From positions 1-34,094 of the forward strand of contig JALOBE010000025.1 of the NCBI GenBank assembly GCA_023228425.1: DNA of 34,094 nucleotides. Direction: 5' to 3'. Both the position numbers and the translations under genes were made by a program. Origin of the DNA: Syntrophales bacterium (GTDB taxonomy: Bacteria; Desulfobacterota; Syntrophia; Syntrophales; UBA2210). Below, in pieces: positions 1 through 7,457 of this stretch. Position 1 is the first letter of the stretch, and every line of letters starts with the position of its first letter. The notes beneath the pieces are model-generated. The model was not told the origin of the DNA and did not search any database. It saw nothing but the letters and a program-made list of their open reading frames with translations.

Positions 1-139
1 GAAACGAGCCTGGTTTTGCGGATTGTGGACCAATGCCTCAGGCTTGCCACGTGGAGCAACGTAAACCGACAAATTGGCTAATGGAAAATCTGGGTTAAAG
101 CGAGAAGCACGCATCCTGAAAGCTGACGGCCTTGCACAA
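1..139. other. No gene recognised at window start
   Basis: I see no credible coding region here. Short open frames lack a ribosome binding site and any family motif. The stretch runs into an R2 repeat copy and then R1 repeat fragments, so bases 1-650 as a whole read as repeat-filled intergenic DNA. Confidence 0.4.
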
Positions 140-262
140 AGCTCCTTGAGGCACGGCGCGCACATCCTGAGGGATGAGGCGTACTGTGCGGTACGCCTCA
201 GTGACGAAGAAGAGAAGAATCAAGCATCCGGCACCACCACTGTACGAAGCCGTCAACCGTCA
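140..262 (+). repeat. R2 dispersed repeat, copy 1
   Basis: This is one of three related stretches; the others are near 8170-8284 and 10292-10395. Shared blocks are a GAGGCACGG-like start, ATGAGGCGTACTGTG, GTGACGAAG, AATCAAGCATCCGG and an end reading TACGAAGCCG. In this copy GGCGTA and TACGCC can pair into a small hairpin. The three copies are diverged, so boundaries are approximate. No coding function is evident. Confidence 0.6.
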
Positions 263-266
263 TCGT

Positions 267-531
267 GAAAGATTTCTCCCTTCGGTCGAAATGACGGAAG
301 GGACGGTCGAAATGAAGGAGGATCGGGCATACATCGCCATTTCGAGGATCGTTCGTATCCTGTCATTTCGAGGATCGGGCATATCCCCTCACTCCGAGGA
401 GTACTCATACTCCATCATTTCGAGGATCGCTCGTATCCCGTTATTCCGAGGAGCTCCCATGCTCCGTCGCTTCGAGGAGCTCCCCCATCCCGTCATTTCG
501 AGGAGCGAAGCGACGAGAAATCTTGCTTTTC
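267..531 (+). repeat. R1 palindromic repeat cluster
   Basis: This is a mosaic of R1 halves. A 3' half (AAAGATTTCTCCC ... TCGAAATGAC) lies near 268-294. Many degenerate 5' halves of the form GTCATTTCGAGGA follow, with altered linkers. The last is a near-consensus 5' half at 492-522 containing GAGCGAAGCGACGAGAAATC. It leads directly into an R4 element. Confidence 0.75.
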
Positions 532-536
532 AACCG

Positions 537-646
537 TGATGGTCCCGTAAACAGTCCAAATTTTACACAGACAAGGCAGCTTTGTAACGCATTGGAAATA
601 TGGGGCTCGATTTTCAAAATTCCCCATTTTCCGACTTTTTCCGAGT
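537..646 (+). repeat. R4 gene-end repeat, copy 1
   Basis: It begins TGATGGTCCCGTAAA and continues through GCTTTGTAACGCATTGGAAA and CGATTTTCAAAATTC to a CCGACTT end. Similar copies lie at 7653-7750 and 17402-17497, with a reverse copy at 6028-6105. Here it ends immediately before the stop codon of the minus-strand BKACE gene, so it occupies that gene's 3' flank. Confidence 0.7.
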
Positions 647-649
647 TCG

Positions 650-1585
650 TCAGTAATTGACTTTGTCGATCCCCTTCAAGCCCAGAATCTGCCTGGCCTC
701 GGCGGTTGTAGCCGGTTCGATGCCAAGCTCCCGGGCAATGCGGACGATCTTTGCCACCTGCTCTCCACTGCTCTTTGCCATGACGCCCTTTTCCAGGTAG
801 AGGTTATCCTCCAGCCCGACCCGGACATTTCCGTCCAGGAGGAGCGCCTGGGTACACAGGTTGAACTGTTCCCGACCGGCGACGCACACGGAGTATTCAA
901 ACTCACCGATCCGTTCACGGGCATAGTCGACCAGGAACATCAGGTTCCTCGGAGACGGCGTGATGCCTCCAAGCACCCCCATGACGAACTGGATATACAC
1001 CGGCGTCTTCACCAACCCGCGGCTGATCATAAAGGCCACGTTGTTGATCATGCCCGAGTCATAGATTTCAAACTCCGGTTTCGTGTCGTTTTCGTTGAAG
1101 ATCGCGGCGAACTCCCTCATGGTCTTGAAGGTGTTGGGGAAGATGAAGTCCTCCGTAAAGGCGAGATAGGGCTTCTCCCAGTCGAACTTGAGGTCCGTGT
1201 ACCTTTCAAGAGCGGGGAAGAGCGCGAAGTTCACCGATCCCGCATTGAAGGAACCCAGCTCGGGTTTGAATGTCGAAACGGGCAGGAGCCGTTGCTCCGA
1301 CGTCATGCCGAGGCCTCCCCCCGTGGTGAGGCACAGGATAATGTCACAGCGGGACTTCACGTTTGTGACGACCTGCCGGTAGAGTTCGACATCCGATACG
1401 GGCTGCCCCGTTTCGGGATTACGGACATGAACATGGGCAACCGCTGCCCCGGCCTCGTAGGCGCGCACCGCCTCGTCGGCTATCTCCTGGGGCGTTACGG
1501 GCAGATAAGGCGTCATGCCCGGCGTATGAATGCTTCCGGTAAGTGCCGCTGTTACCACTGCTTTACCTTTTCTCATCCCTCTCAC
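650..1585 (-). CDS. BKACE-family beta-keto acid cleavage enzyme (DUF849, Kce-like)
   Basis: This family of Zn-dependent TIM-barrel enzymes splits a beta-keto acid using acetyl-CoA, giving acetoacetate and a CoA ester; the founding member acts on 3-keto-5-aminohexanoate in lysine fermentation. Visible marks are the N-terminal TAALTGS, the HVH metal pair (His51 and His53), a glycine-rich segment near 89-94, and GLEDN at 257-261, whose Glu fits the third zinc ligand. The 311 residues match family length. The start is uncertain: GTG at 1585 is used here, but ATG at 1576 gives an N-terminus nearer to relatives, although its AGAGGG abuts the codon. It is divergent from a PAS/sigma-54 activator that may control it. 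The substrate cannot be assigned from sequence, because the family is broad. Confidence 0.9.
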   Translation of the reverse strand: MRGMRKGKAVVTAALTGSIHTPGMTPYLPVTPQEIADEAVRAYEAGAAVAHVHVRNPETGQPVSDVELYRQVVTNVKSRCDIILCLTTGGGLGMTSEQRLLPVSTFKPELGSFNAGSVNFALFPALERYTDLKFDWEKPYLAFTEDFIFPNTFKTMREFAAIFNENDTKPEFEIYDSGMINNVAFMISRGLVKTPVYIQFVMGVLGGITPSPRNLMFLVDYARERIGEFEYSVCVAGREQFNLCTQALLLDGNVRVGLEDNLYLEKGVMAKSSGEQVAKIVRIARELGIEPATTAEARQILGLKGIDKVNY

Positions 1586-1630
1586 GACGCTGTCGGCCCT
1601 GTGTTCAATCCACCGGTTTTGACACTGAAT

Positions 1631-1660
1631 GGTATAGCGTCACTGCTTCGTCTCTGTCAA
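1631..1660 (-). promoter_or_regulatory. Candidate sigma-70-type promoter of the BKACE gene
   Basis: On the minus strand a perfect TTGACA (1660-1655) is followed after 18 bases by TATACC (1636-1631), about 45 bases before the gene. I found no convincing -24/-12 (TGGC...TGC) element between the divergent genes, even though the neighbouring regulator is of the sigma-54 activator type. Confidence 0.45.
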
Positions 1661-1688
1661 CTTTAATTGATATATCCCTGTTCAAGGA

Positions 1689-1717
1689 TTGACAGAGGGG
1701 GCGGGCCGGGGTTAAAA
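1689..1717 (+). promoter_or_regulatory. Candidate promoter of the PAS-sigma54 activator
   Basis: TTGACA at 1689-1694 is followed after 17 bases by TTAAAA at 1712-1717. Its -35 box lies back to back with that of the minus-strand promoter, 28 bases away. The AT-rich bases between them are a natural place for shared regulation. The -10 is weak. Confidence 0.35.
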
Positions 1718-1745
1718 ACAGCCGAAAGGGGGAGATGTTCCTGCC

Positions 1746-3137
1746 GTGACGAAACGAAAGAAACAAGCGACAATGATGCCCGCATCGACGGACACGATCC
1801 TGGAGAGCATTTCCGACGGTGTTTTCACCGTGGACATGGACTGGCGCGTGACGTCTTTCAACCGCGCGGCCGAGGAGATAACCGGGGTGCCGCGCGAGGA
1901 GGCGATCGGCCGCCTCTGTTCCGAAGTCTTCCGGTCCAGCATGTGCGGAGCGGACTGCGCGCTTGAGAAAACGCTGAAAACGGGCAAACCGGTAATCGGC
2001 AAATCGGGGTACATCATCGATGCCGAAGGAAACCGCATTTCCATAAGCGTTTCCACGGCGGTGCTGCGGGATAGCCGAGGTGCCGTGGTCGGCGGGGCGG
2101 AGACCTTCCGGGACCTGTCGGAAATCGAGGCCCTGCGGCAGGAACTGGAGGGGAAATACCACGTGGCTGATCTGTCGAGCCGGAGTCCCCTGATGCAGAA
2201 AATGTTCGATGTTCTGCCTGCCATCGCCGCGAGTCCCAGTACGGTTCTTATCCTGGGAGACACGGGAACGGGAAAGGAACTGGTAGCCAGAACCATTCAT
2301 TCCCTGAGTCCCCGGAACAAGGCCCCCTTCGTGGCGGTCAACTGCGGGGCGCTGCCCGAAACACTTCTCGAGTCCGAGCTTTTCGGCTACAAGGCAGGCG
2401 CCTTCACGGGCGCTACCAGAGACAAGCCCGGCCGTTTCGCCCTGGCCGGAGGAGGCACACTGTTTCTCGATGAAATAGGGGAGATAAGCCCCGCTCTCCA
2501 GGTCCGGCTTCTCCGGGTCCTGCAGGAACGCACCTTCGAGCCCCTCGGATCGACCCGCTCTGAAAAGGCGGATGTCCGCGTGATTGTGGCGACCAACAGA
2601 GACCTGGCGGAACGGATGCGCCAGGGTCTTTTCCGGGAGGACCTCTATTATCGGGTGAACGTGGTCCGACTGGAGCTGCCTCCTCTCCGGCGACGGAAGG
2701 AAGATATTCCGTTGCTTCTGGACCAGTTTATCGCGCGGTTCAACCGGCTCCAGGGGAAGTTCGTGACGGGAGTGACGCCGGAAGCCCTGTCGCTGTTCAT
2801 GGCCCATGATTGGCCCGGGAACATACGGGAGCTGGAAAACGTCGTCGAACGCGCCTTTATTCTCATTGACGACGGGCTCATCGGGATCGAGCAGTTGCCC
2901 GGTGAACTGACGAAGCTCAGTTCCCCGGCGGATGCGGACCGGACCGTCCGGTCCGCCCGCGATATTCTCGACGTCCGGATGATCAGGGCCGCCCTGGAAA
3001 AGAACGACTACAACCGGCTCGCGACGGCCCGGGAACTGGGCATCCACAAAACGACACTCTTCCGCAGAATGAAACGGCTCGGCATGGAACTCCCCGAAAG
3101 AAACGGGCGCAGTTCAAAGAAAAAAGGGACTGAATAA
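1746..3137 (+). CDS. PAS domain sigma-54-dependent transcriptional activator
   Basis: This is an enhancer-binding protein that uses ATP to open sigma-54 RNA polymerase complexes. Domains in order: a PAS sensor at about 15-130; an AAA+ domain at about 145-375 with Walker A GDTGTGKE (171-178), the sigma-54 contact loop GAFTGA (218-223) and Walker B GGTLFLDEIG (236-245); and a Fis-type helix-turn-helix at about 424-448. There is no receiver domain, so it probably senses a small molecule or redox state directly. The PAS domain carries Cys58, Cys67 and Cys71, a possible metal or redox site. The start is GTG at 1746 behind AGGGGGAG; the nearby ATG at 1735 closes after four codons. Divergence from the BKACE gene suggests control of that enzyme. 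All ATPase motifs are intact. Confidence 0.93.
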   Translation: MTKRKKQATMMPASTDTILESISDGVFTVDMDWRVTSFNRAAEEITGVPREEAIGRLCSEVFRSSMCGADCALEKTLKTGKPVIGKSGYIIDAEGNRISISVSTAVLRDSRGAVVGGAETFRDLSEIEALRQELEGKYHVADLSSRSPLMQKMFDVLPAIAASPSTVLILGDTGTGKELVARTIHSLSPRNKAPFVAVNCGALPETLLESELFGYKAGAFTGATRDKPGRFALAGGGTLFLDEIGEISPALQVRLLRVLQERTFEPLGSTRSEKADVRVIVATNRDLAERMRQGLFREDLYYRVNVVRLELPPLRRRKEDIPLLLDQFIARFNRLQGKFVTGVTPEALSLFMAHDWPGNIRELENVVERAFILIDDGLIGIEQLPGELTKLSSPADADRTVRSARDILDVRMIRAALEKNDYNRLATARELGIHKTTLFRRMKRLGMELPERNGRSSKKKGTE

Positions 3138-3252
3138 ATCAGAGAAAGACTGTAAAATTGAGCAGCCAGCCCTTTGATCAGGTGTTTGAGAAAGGATGAT
3201 TGAGAAGGATGTGGATGCGCCCCCCGAAAACCTCGGAAACAGGGAAAAGTTC

Positions 3253-3281
3253 TTGACATGGCGGGCATATGTTGTTAGTTG
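3253..3281 (+). promoter_or_regulatory. Candidate tRNA-Val promoter
   Basis: A perfect TTGACA lies at 3253-3258 with a poor -10 (TAGTTG, 17 bases downstream), about 35 bases before the tRNA. The -10 assignment is weak. Confidence 0.35.
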
Positions 3282-3314
3282 GATGAGTCGCTTGGCGATG
3301 TATGAAAAGCATGT

Positions 3315-3389
3315 AGGCGCGTAGCTCAGGGGGAGAGCACCACCTTGACACGGTGGGGGTCCAGGGTTCAAATCCCTGCGTGCCTACCA
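3315..3389 (+). tRNA. tRNA-Val (anticodon GAC)
   Basis: The cloverleaf can be drawn by eye. The acceptor AGGCGCG pairs with CGTGCCT with one G-T pair. The D stem is GCTC/GAGC. The anticodon stem is CCACC/GGTGG around the loop TTGACAC, which gives anticodon GAC. The T stem is CAGGG/CCCTG with loop TTCAAAT. A discriminator A and an encoded CCA end the gene. It stands alone, and an R1 repeat begins 13 bases downstream. Confidence 0.97.
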
Positions 3390-3401
3390 TTTTTGTCATG
3401 C

Positions 3402-3684
3402 GAGACCTTTAAAAATGTCATTTTGAGGAGCGAAGCGACGAGAAATCCTGATGATGGTCGCTAGTGAAAGATTTCTCCCTACGGTCGAAATGACAAAAAT
3501 GGCTGGTATTCAAAGCGCTCCTTGTCATTTCGAGGAGCGCCTTAAGGTCCGTCATTTCGAGGAGCGAAGCGACGAGAAATCCCTGTCCCGGGCAAAACGA
3601 GGGATCTTTCAGACTTCTCACATGCGTTCGAAGTGACAGGGGGAGCGGTCGAAATGGAAAAATCGATCGTTTTTCAAAGGTCCC
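3402..3684 (+). repeat. R1 element between tRNA-Val and thrS
   Basis: Outer ends read GAGACCTTT at 3402-3410 and AAAGGTCCC at 3676-3684, an imperfect inverted pair. Inside are two 5' halves (GTCATTTTGAGG and GTCATTTCGAGG), one standard 3' half ending TCGAAATGAC near 3493, and the alternative linker containing GAGGGATCTTTCAGACTTCT with a TTCGAAGTGACA end. The 3390-3928 gap otherwise holds only the thrS leader. Confidence 0.75.
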
Positions 3685-3819
3685 GTGAGATCAATGGCGG
3701 ATTCGTAAAACGTTGCCGGAACCATCGAACGTGATGGTTTCGTAAAAGGTCCTTAGGGCGCAGCGGTCGAAATGACACAAGCGGGAGTTTCCAAAGGTTT
3801 TGTCATACCGAAACAACCG

Positions 3820-3851
3820 GGGGCATCACCAGGAGGGGCTGTTGATGCCCC
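3820..3851 (+). promoter_or_regulatory. Stem-loop in the thrS leader
   Basis: GGGGCATC at 3820-3827 pairs perfectly with GATGCCCC at 3844-3851 around a 16-base loop containing AGGAGGGGC, about 80 bases before thrS. The thrS leaders of other bacteria are often control points, but I see no T-box core, so a regulatory role is inference. No T-run follows. Confidence 0.35.
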
Positions 3852-3928
3852 TTCTGCGATACGTTCCCGATGGCCGCGGCCGCACGTCCCGGCGTTTGGA
3901 GCCGAGGCAGCCAGGATCAATGTGAACT

Positions 3929-5854
3929 GTGAGTGATATGAAAGAAATAACCATTACCCTGTCCGACGGGGCATCGAAGACCTTCGAGTCGGGCATTTCG
4001 ATTCAGCAGGCCATCGCGTCCTGGAACGGGACTCTCCCGGAGTCCGTCGTGGCGGCCCGGGTCAACGGAAGGCTCGTGGACCTCGCCTCCGCGCTGGTCG
4101 AGGACTCCTCCGTGGAGCTGATTCCCGCCGCGTCGAAGGAAGGCGTCGATATCCTGCGGCACAGCATCTCTCATATCATGGCCCAGGCCGTGCAGGATCT
4201 CTTCCCGGACGTGAAAGTCACCATCGGCCCCTCCATCGAGGACGGCTTTTACTACGACTTTGACTATTCCGGGACCTTTACTCCCGAAGACCTGGAAAAG
4301 ATCGAACAGCGCATGGAGGAGATTGTCCGCGAAAACAAGCCCTTCATGTGCACCATCATGTCCCGGGACGAGGCCGTCGCCTTCTTCGAGAAGCGGGGTG
4401 AGCCTTACAAGGTTGAATTGATCCGCGATCTTCCCGAGGACGTGACCGAGGTTTCGATCTACACCCAGGGAACCTTCGTCGATCTGTGCCGTGGTCCCCA
4501 CATCCCTTCCACGGGACTGGTGAAGGCCTTCAAGCTCCTGAGTGTGGCCGGTGCCTACTGGAGAGGCGACGAAAGAAACGCCCAGCTCCAGCGCATTTAC
4601 GGCACGGGCTTTCCCTCCCGGGAAGAACTCGACCGCTACATCGCGATCGTCGAGGAGGCGAAGAAGCGGGATCACCGCAGACTGGGGCGCGAGCTGGACC
4701 TTTTCCAGGTCAGCGACGAAGCCGGTCCCGGGCTGGTCATTTTTCATCCCAAGGGCGCGCTCCTGCGGATGATCATCGAGGACTGGGAAAGGAAAGAGCA
4801 CCTCCGGCGCGGCTACGGCATCGTCCAGGGCCCGCAGATACTCAAGGGGGATCTCTGGAAGAAGTCGGGCCACTTCGACCATTACCGGGAGAACATGTAC
4901 TACACCGACGTGGACAACCAGCTCTACGGGATCAAACCCATGAACTGCCTGTCCCACATGCTGATCTACAAATCGAAAATACGCAGCTACCGGGATCTTC
5001 CCCTGCGGTACTTCGAGCTGGGGACCGTTCATCGCCACGAAAAGACCGGCGTGCTTCACGGGCTCCTGAGAGCCCGCCAGTTCACCCAGGATGACGCCCA
5101 CATACTGTGCACGCCCGAGCAGCTCAACGACGAGATCAAGGCCATCGTCGGGTTCGTCGACGATGCCATGAAGATATTCAAATTCGAGTACGAGGTGGAA
5201 CTGTCCACCCGCCCGGAAAAATCCATCGGCTCCGACGAGGAATGGGAGATGGCCACGATGGCCCTCAAGAAAGCCCTGGACGACACGGGCCTCGAGCACG
5301 AGATAAACGAAGGCGACGGCGCTTTCTACGGGCCCAAGATCGACTTCAAGCTCAAGGACGCCCTGGGAAGAAGGTGGCAGTGCGCCACCATCCAGTGCGA
5401 TTTTACCTTGCCCGACAGGTTTGACTTGAGTTATGTTGGCCCCGACGGCGAAAAACATCGCCCCGTCATGCTCCACCGGGTTATACTCGGTGCCATCGAG
5501 CGGTTCATGGGCGTTCTGATCGAGCATTACGCCGGCGCCTTTCCCCTGTGGCTGTCTCCGGTACAGGCGCTGATCGTCACCGTGACGGATCGGCACATAC
5601 CCTATGGCGAGCAGGTCCTCAGGGAACTGATCGATGCCGGTGTCAGGGCCGAAGGCGACTTCAGGAACGAGAAACTGGGCTTCAAGATCAGGGAAGGCCA
5701 GCTTCAGAAAATACCCTACATGCTGGTAATAGGCGACCGGGAAGTGGACTCGCGGACCATCGCCCCCCGGCAACGTGACGGGAGCACCCTCGACCCGGTG
5801 AGCGTGGAGACCTTCATTTCGCTCGTACACGCCGCGACAGAAGAATACCGGTAA
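3929..5854 (+). CDS. thrS: Threonine--tRNA ligase
   Basis: This enzyme charges tRNA-Thr in the cytoplasm and hydrolyses mischarged Ser-tRNA. Domains in order: TGS at about 4-66; an editing domain with His78 and His82 (HSISH) plus Cys187 and His191 (CRGPH); the class II catalytic core with zinc ligands Cys340 (PMNC), His391 (DDAH) and His516 (MLHR); and a C-terminal anticodon-binding domain from about 545. The 641 residues are normal for full-length ThrRS. The start used is GTG at 3929; ATG at 3938 in the same frame is an alternative, and neither has a strong ribosome site. It heads the translation-gene cluster. The downstream gap to infC is about 620 bases of repeats, where relatives usually have a short gap. 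Confidence 0.98.
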   Translation: MSDMKEITITLSDGASKTFESGISIQQAIASWNGTLPESVVAARVNGRLVDLASALVEDSSVELIPAASKEGVDILRHSISHIMAQAVQDLFPDVKVTIGPSIEDGFYYDFDYSGTFTPEDLEKIEQRMEEIVRENKPFMCTIMSRDEAVAFFEKRGEPYKVELIRDLPEDVTEVSIYTQGTFVDLCRGPHIPSTGLVKAFKLLSVAGAYWRGDERNAQLQRIYGTGFPSREELDRYIAIVEEAKKRDHRRLGRELDLFQVSDEAGPGLVIFHPKGALLRMIIEDWERKEHLRRGYGIVQGPQILKGDLWKKSGHFDHYRENMYYTDVDNQLYGIKPMNCLSHMLIYKSKIRSYRDLPLRYFELGTVHRHEKTGVLHGLLRARQFTQDDAHILCTPEQLNDEIKAIVGFVDDAMKIFKFEYEVELSTRPEKSIGSDEEWEMATMALKKALDDTGLEHEINEGDGAFYGPKIDFKLKDALGRRWQCATIQCDFTLPDRFDLSYVGPDGEKHRPVMLHRVILGAIERFMGVLIEHYAGAFPLWLSPVQALIVTVTDRHIPYGEQVLRELIDAGVRAEGDFRNEKLGFKIREGQLQKIPYMLVIGDREVDSRTIAPRQRDGSTLDPVSVETFISLVHAATEEYR

Positions 5855-5903
5855 GAGCGGATCGGCGGGTATGTAAACCGGGAGATCTGAAAACTGACGA
5901 ATT

Positions 5904-6001
5904 CGTACAAAGCGTCCCGGCCCGCCTCCGGCGGACCTGCATCATACAACCAACGTGCCGTAAGCGGGCATCGTCGAGTATATACGCGTTGGAAAAACCG
6001 G
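5904..6001 (-). repeat. R3 dispersed repeat, reverse copy
   Basis: Read on the minus strand it matches the plus-strand copies at 7749-7849 and 10480-10585. Shared blocks are TACTCGACGATGCCCGCTTA, CGGCACGT, TTGTATGAT, a CCGCCGGAGGCGG hairpin and CGCTTTGTACGAA. It adjoins a reverse R4 copy in the same relative order as the plus-strand pair downstream of rpmI, so R4-R3 behaves as a composite. Confidence 0.7.
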
Positions 6002-6027
6002 AGGTTGCAGAAAATCTTCAAGTATAT

Positions 6028-6105
6028 TACTTAGAAGTCGAAAAATGGCGAACTTTGAAAATCGAGCCCGATATTTCCAGTGAGTTACAAGGATGCCTTT
6101 GGAGG
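6028..6105 (-). repeat. R4 gene-end repeat, reverse copy
   Basis: On the minus strand it reads CCTTGTAACTCACTGGAAAT, then a CTCGATTTTCAAAGTTCGCC block and TTTTTCGACTT, closely following the other R4 copies. The opening GATGGTCCCGTAAA block is missing here, replaced by R1 sequence. Confidence 0.65.
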
Positions 6106-6114
6106 AGCGTCTTA

Positions 6115-6420
6115 AGGTCCGTCATTTCGAGGAGCGCCTTAAGATCCGTCATTTCGAGGAGCGAAGCGACGAGAAATCTTTCTTTACTGCCGGTGCCGTG
6201 AAAGATTTCTCCCTCCGGTCGAAATGACGACGGGGGACGGTCGAAATGACGGGAAATAACGATTGAAGCGGCGGGAAAACGATCGGAGTGACGGAAAATA
6301 ACGATTGAAGCAGCGGGAAAACGGTCGAGGCGACACAAAAAACGATCGCAATGACGCAGCAGAATGGTTGAAATGCCGTATTAAACGGCTGTAACGATTA
6401 AGCAAAACGGTCAAAACGGC
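6115..6420 (+). repeat. R1 element plus degenerate tandem tail upstream of infC
   Basis: Two 5' halves (near 6119 and 6149) and one 3' half ending TCGAAATGAC near 6228 are followed by about ten diverging copies of an 18-24 base unit built on ACGGTCGAAATGAC, running to about 6420. Together with the R3 and R4 copies this accounts for nearly all of the thrS-infC gap. Confidence 0.65.
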
Positions 6421-6464
6421 ACAGCCGACAGTCTAAAAGATTTCAACAGGTATTGAAAAGTTCC

Positions 6465-6479
6465 AGGAGGTGGCACATA
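6465..6479 (+). promoter_or_regulatory. infC ribosome binding site with AUA start codon
   Basis: AGGAGG at 6465-6470 is a perfect Shine-Dalgarno. Six bases later the in-frame codon is ATA (6477-6479), giving fMet-Val-Lys-Asn-Ser. The only conventional start nearby, TTG at 6453, lies upstream of the ribosome site. Rare AUU-type starts are the known basis of IF3 self-control in enterobacteria. Confidence 0.75.
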
Positions 6480-6986
6480 GTTAAGAATTCAAGGATCAAC
6501 GGCGAGATCACGGCTCCTGAGGTCCGTGTCGTCGGGGCGGAAGGTGAGCAGCTGGGAATCATGAAACTGGGCGATGCTCTGGCACGGGCTGAAAGCGAGG
6601 GGTTAGACCTCGTTGAGGTCGCTCCGACGGCTTCGCCGCCGGTGTGCCGGATCATGAATTACGGCAGGTTCAAGTTTCAGCAAAGCAAGAAGCTCCACCA
6701 GGCAAAGAAGAGCCAGACAACCGTCCAGGTCAAGGAAGTCCGCTTCAGGCCGAAAACGGACAGCCATGATCTCGAGGTGAAACTCCGGCACATGCGCCGG
6801 TTTCTTGAGCAGAACCACAAGGTGAAGGTCACCATACTCTTTCGGGGCCGCGAGATAGTCTATGCCGCACTGGGGAAAGAGACCCTCGAGAAGATAGCGG
6901 AAGACCTGAGCGACCTTGGTTCCGTAGATCAGTTCCCCCGGCTCGAGGGCCGCAGGATGGTCATGGTGGTGTCTCCGAAAAAATAA
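6477..6986 (+). CDS. infC: Translation initiation factor IF-3
   Basis: IF-3 binds the 30S subunit, prevents premature subunit joining and checks the start codon. The protein begins NSRINGEITAPEVRVVG, the usual IF3 N-domain opening. A lysine-rich linker (QQSKKLHQAKKSQ) and the C-domain (KEVRFRPKTDSHD ... VKVTILFRGRE) follow. The length from the ATA start is 169 residues, typical of the family. ATA at 6477 was chosen because a perfect AGGAGG sits six bases before it, and because a TTG start at 6453 would place that site inside the gene and add eight residues with no family match. A rare start fits negative feedback by IF3. The next gene, rpmI, is 471 bases away. Confidence 0.95.
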   Translation: MVKNSRINGEITAPEVRVVGAEGEQLGIMKLGDALARAESEGLDLVEVAPTASPPVCRIMNYGRFKFQQSKKLHQAKKSQTTVQVKEVRFRPKTDSHDLEVKLRHMRRFLEQNHKVKVTILFRGREIVYAALGKETLEKIAEDLSDLGSVDQFPRLEGRRMVMVVSPKK

Positions 6987-7013
6987 CACTATCGATGGCT
7001 TCATAAAAAGGTA

Positions 7014-7055
7014 CCGGAGGACCTGACCTCCGGCATACGAACCGGATGCCCCTCC
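7014..7055 (+). promoter_or_regulatory. Paired hairpins between infC and rpmI
   Basis: CCGGAGG (7014-7020) and CCTCCGG (7027-7033) form a perfect seven-base stem around ACCTGA. Shortly after, GGATGC and GCATCC can close a second stem. No T-run follows, so this is not a clean terminator. In enterobacteria the L20 control site for rpmI-rplT lies in this gap; a similar role here is only a guess. Confidence 0.3.
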
Positions 7056-7089
7056 GGGCCGCATCCTCCGCGACCGTGACGCGCTCTTT

Positions 7090-7347
7090 GAGACCTTTAT
7101 TGAATTTTGTCATTTCGAGACCTCTGAATTTTGTCATTTCGAGGAGCGAAGCGACGAGAAATCCTGATGATGGCCGTTAGTGAAAGATTTCTCCCTTCGG
7201 TCGAAATGACGGAGGAGGGTGGTTGAAATGACGACGGGGGACGGTCGAAATGACGGAGGGGGGACGGTTGCAATGATGACGGGGACGGTTGCAATGACGG
7301 AGGGGGAGCGGTCGAAATGACACAATCGACAGGTTTTCAAAGGTCTC
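7090..7347 (+). repeat. R1 element with intact terminal inverted repeats
   Basis: This is the clearest full copy. GAGACCTTT at 7090-7098 is the exact reverse complement of AAAGGTCTC at 7339-7347. Inside are two 5' starts, the 5' half with GAGCGAAGCGACGAGAAATC, a 3' half with AAAGATTTCTCCC, then about five tandem units of ACGGTCGAAATGACG type and the ACACAATCGACAGG end block. It fills most of the infC-rpmI gap. It encodes no protein, so it looks like a non-autonomous element. Confidence 0.8.
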
Positions 7348-7457
7348 TTTTTGTTTACCAGGCGGTGCGCGTCGTGTCCGCGGACCTTTTTACCAGGCCA
7401 TCGCATTCAATGGCTCCGGCGACTTCGCGCGGAACCGACAACACGAGAGGTTACACA

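Noticed and set aside
1586..1745. Sigma-54 promoter between the BKACE gene and its activator
   Set aside because: I found no acceptable -24 GG and -12 GC pair at the right spacing on either strand; sigma-70-like boxes fit better.
1605..3047. Long minus-strand open frame opposite the sigma-54 activator
   Set aside because: It overlaps all intact AAA+ motifs on the plus strand and has no recognisable domain.
3178..3399. Minus-strand frame reading TQGFEPWTPTVSRWCSPPEL
   Set aside because: It is the antisense of tRNA-Val, a common spurious protein in databases.
3690..3928. T-box riboswitch upstream of thrS
   Set aside because: No T-box core and no terminator/antiterminator pair are seen; only a single stem-loop can be drawn.
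3917..5830. Long minus-strand open frame opposite thrS
   Set aside because: It is a shadow of thrS caused by high GC third positions; it shows no family motif and the plus strand encodes an obvious ThrRS.
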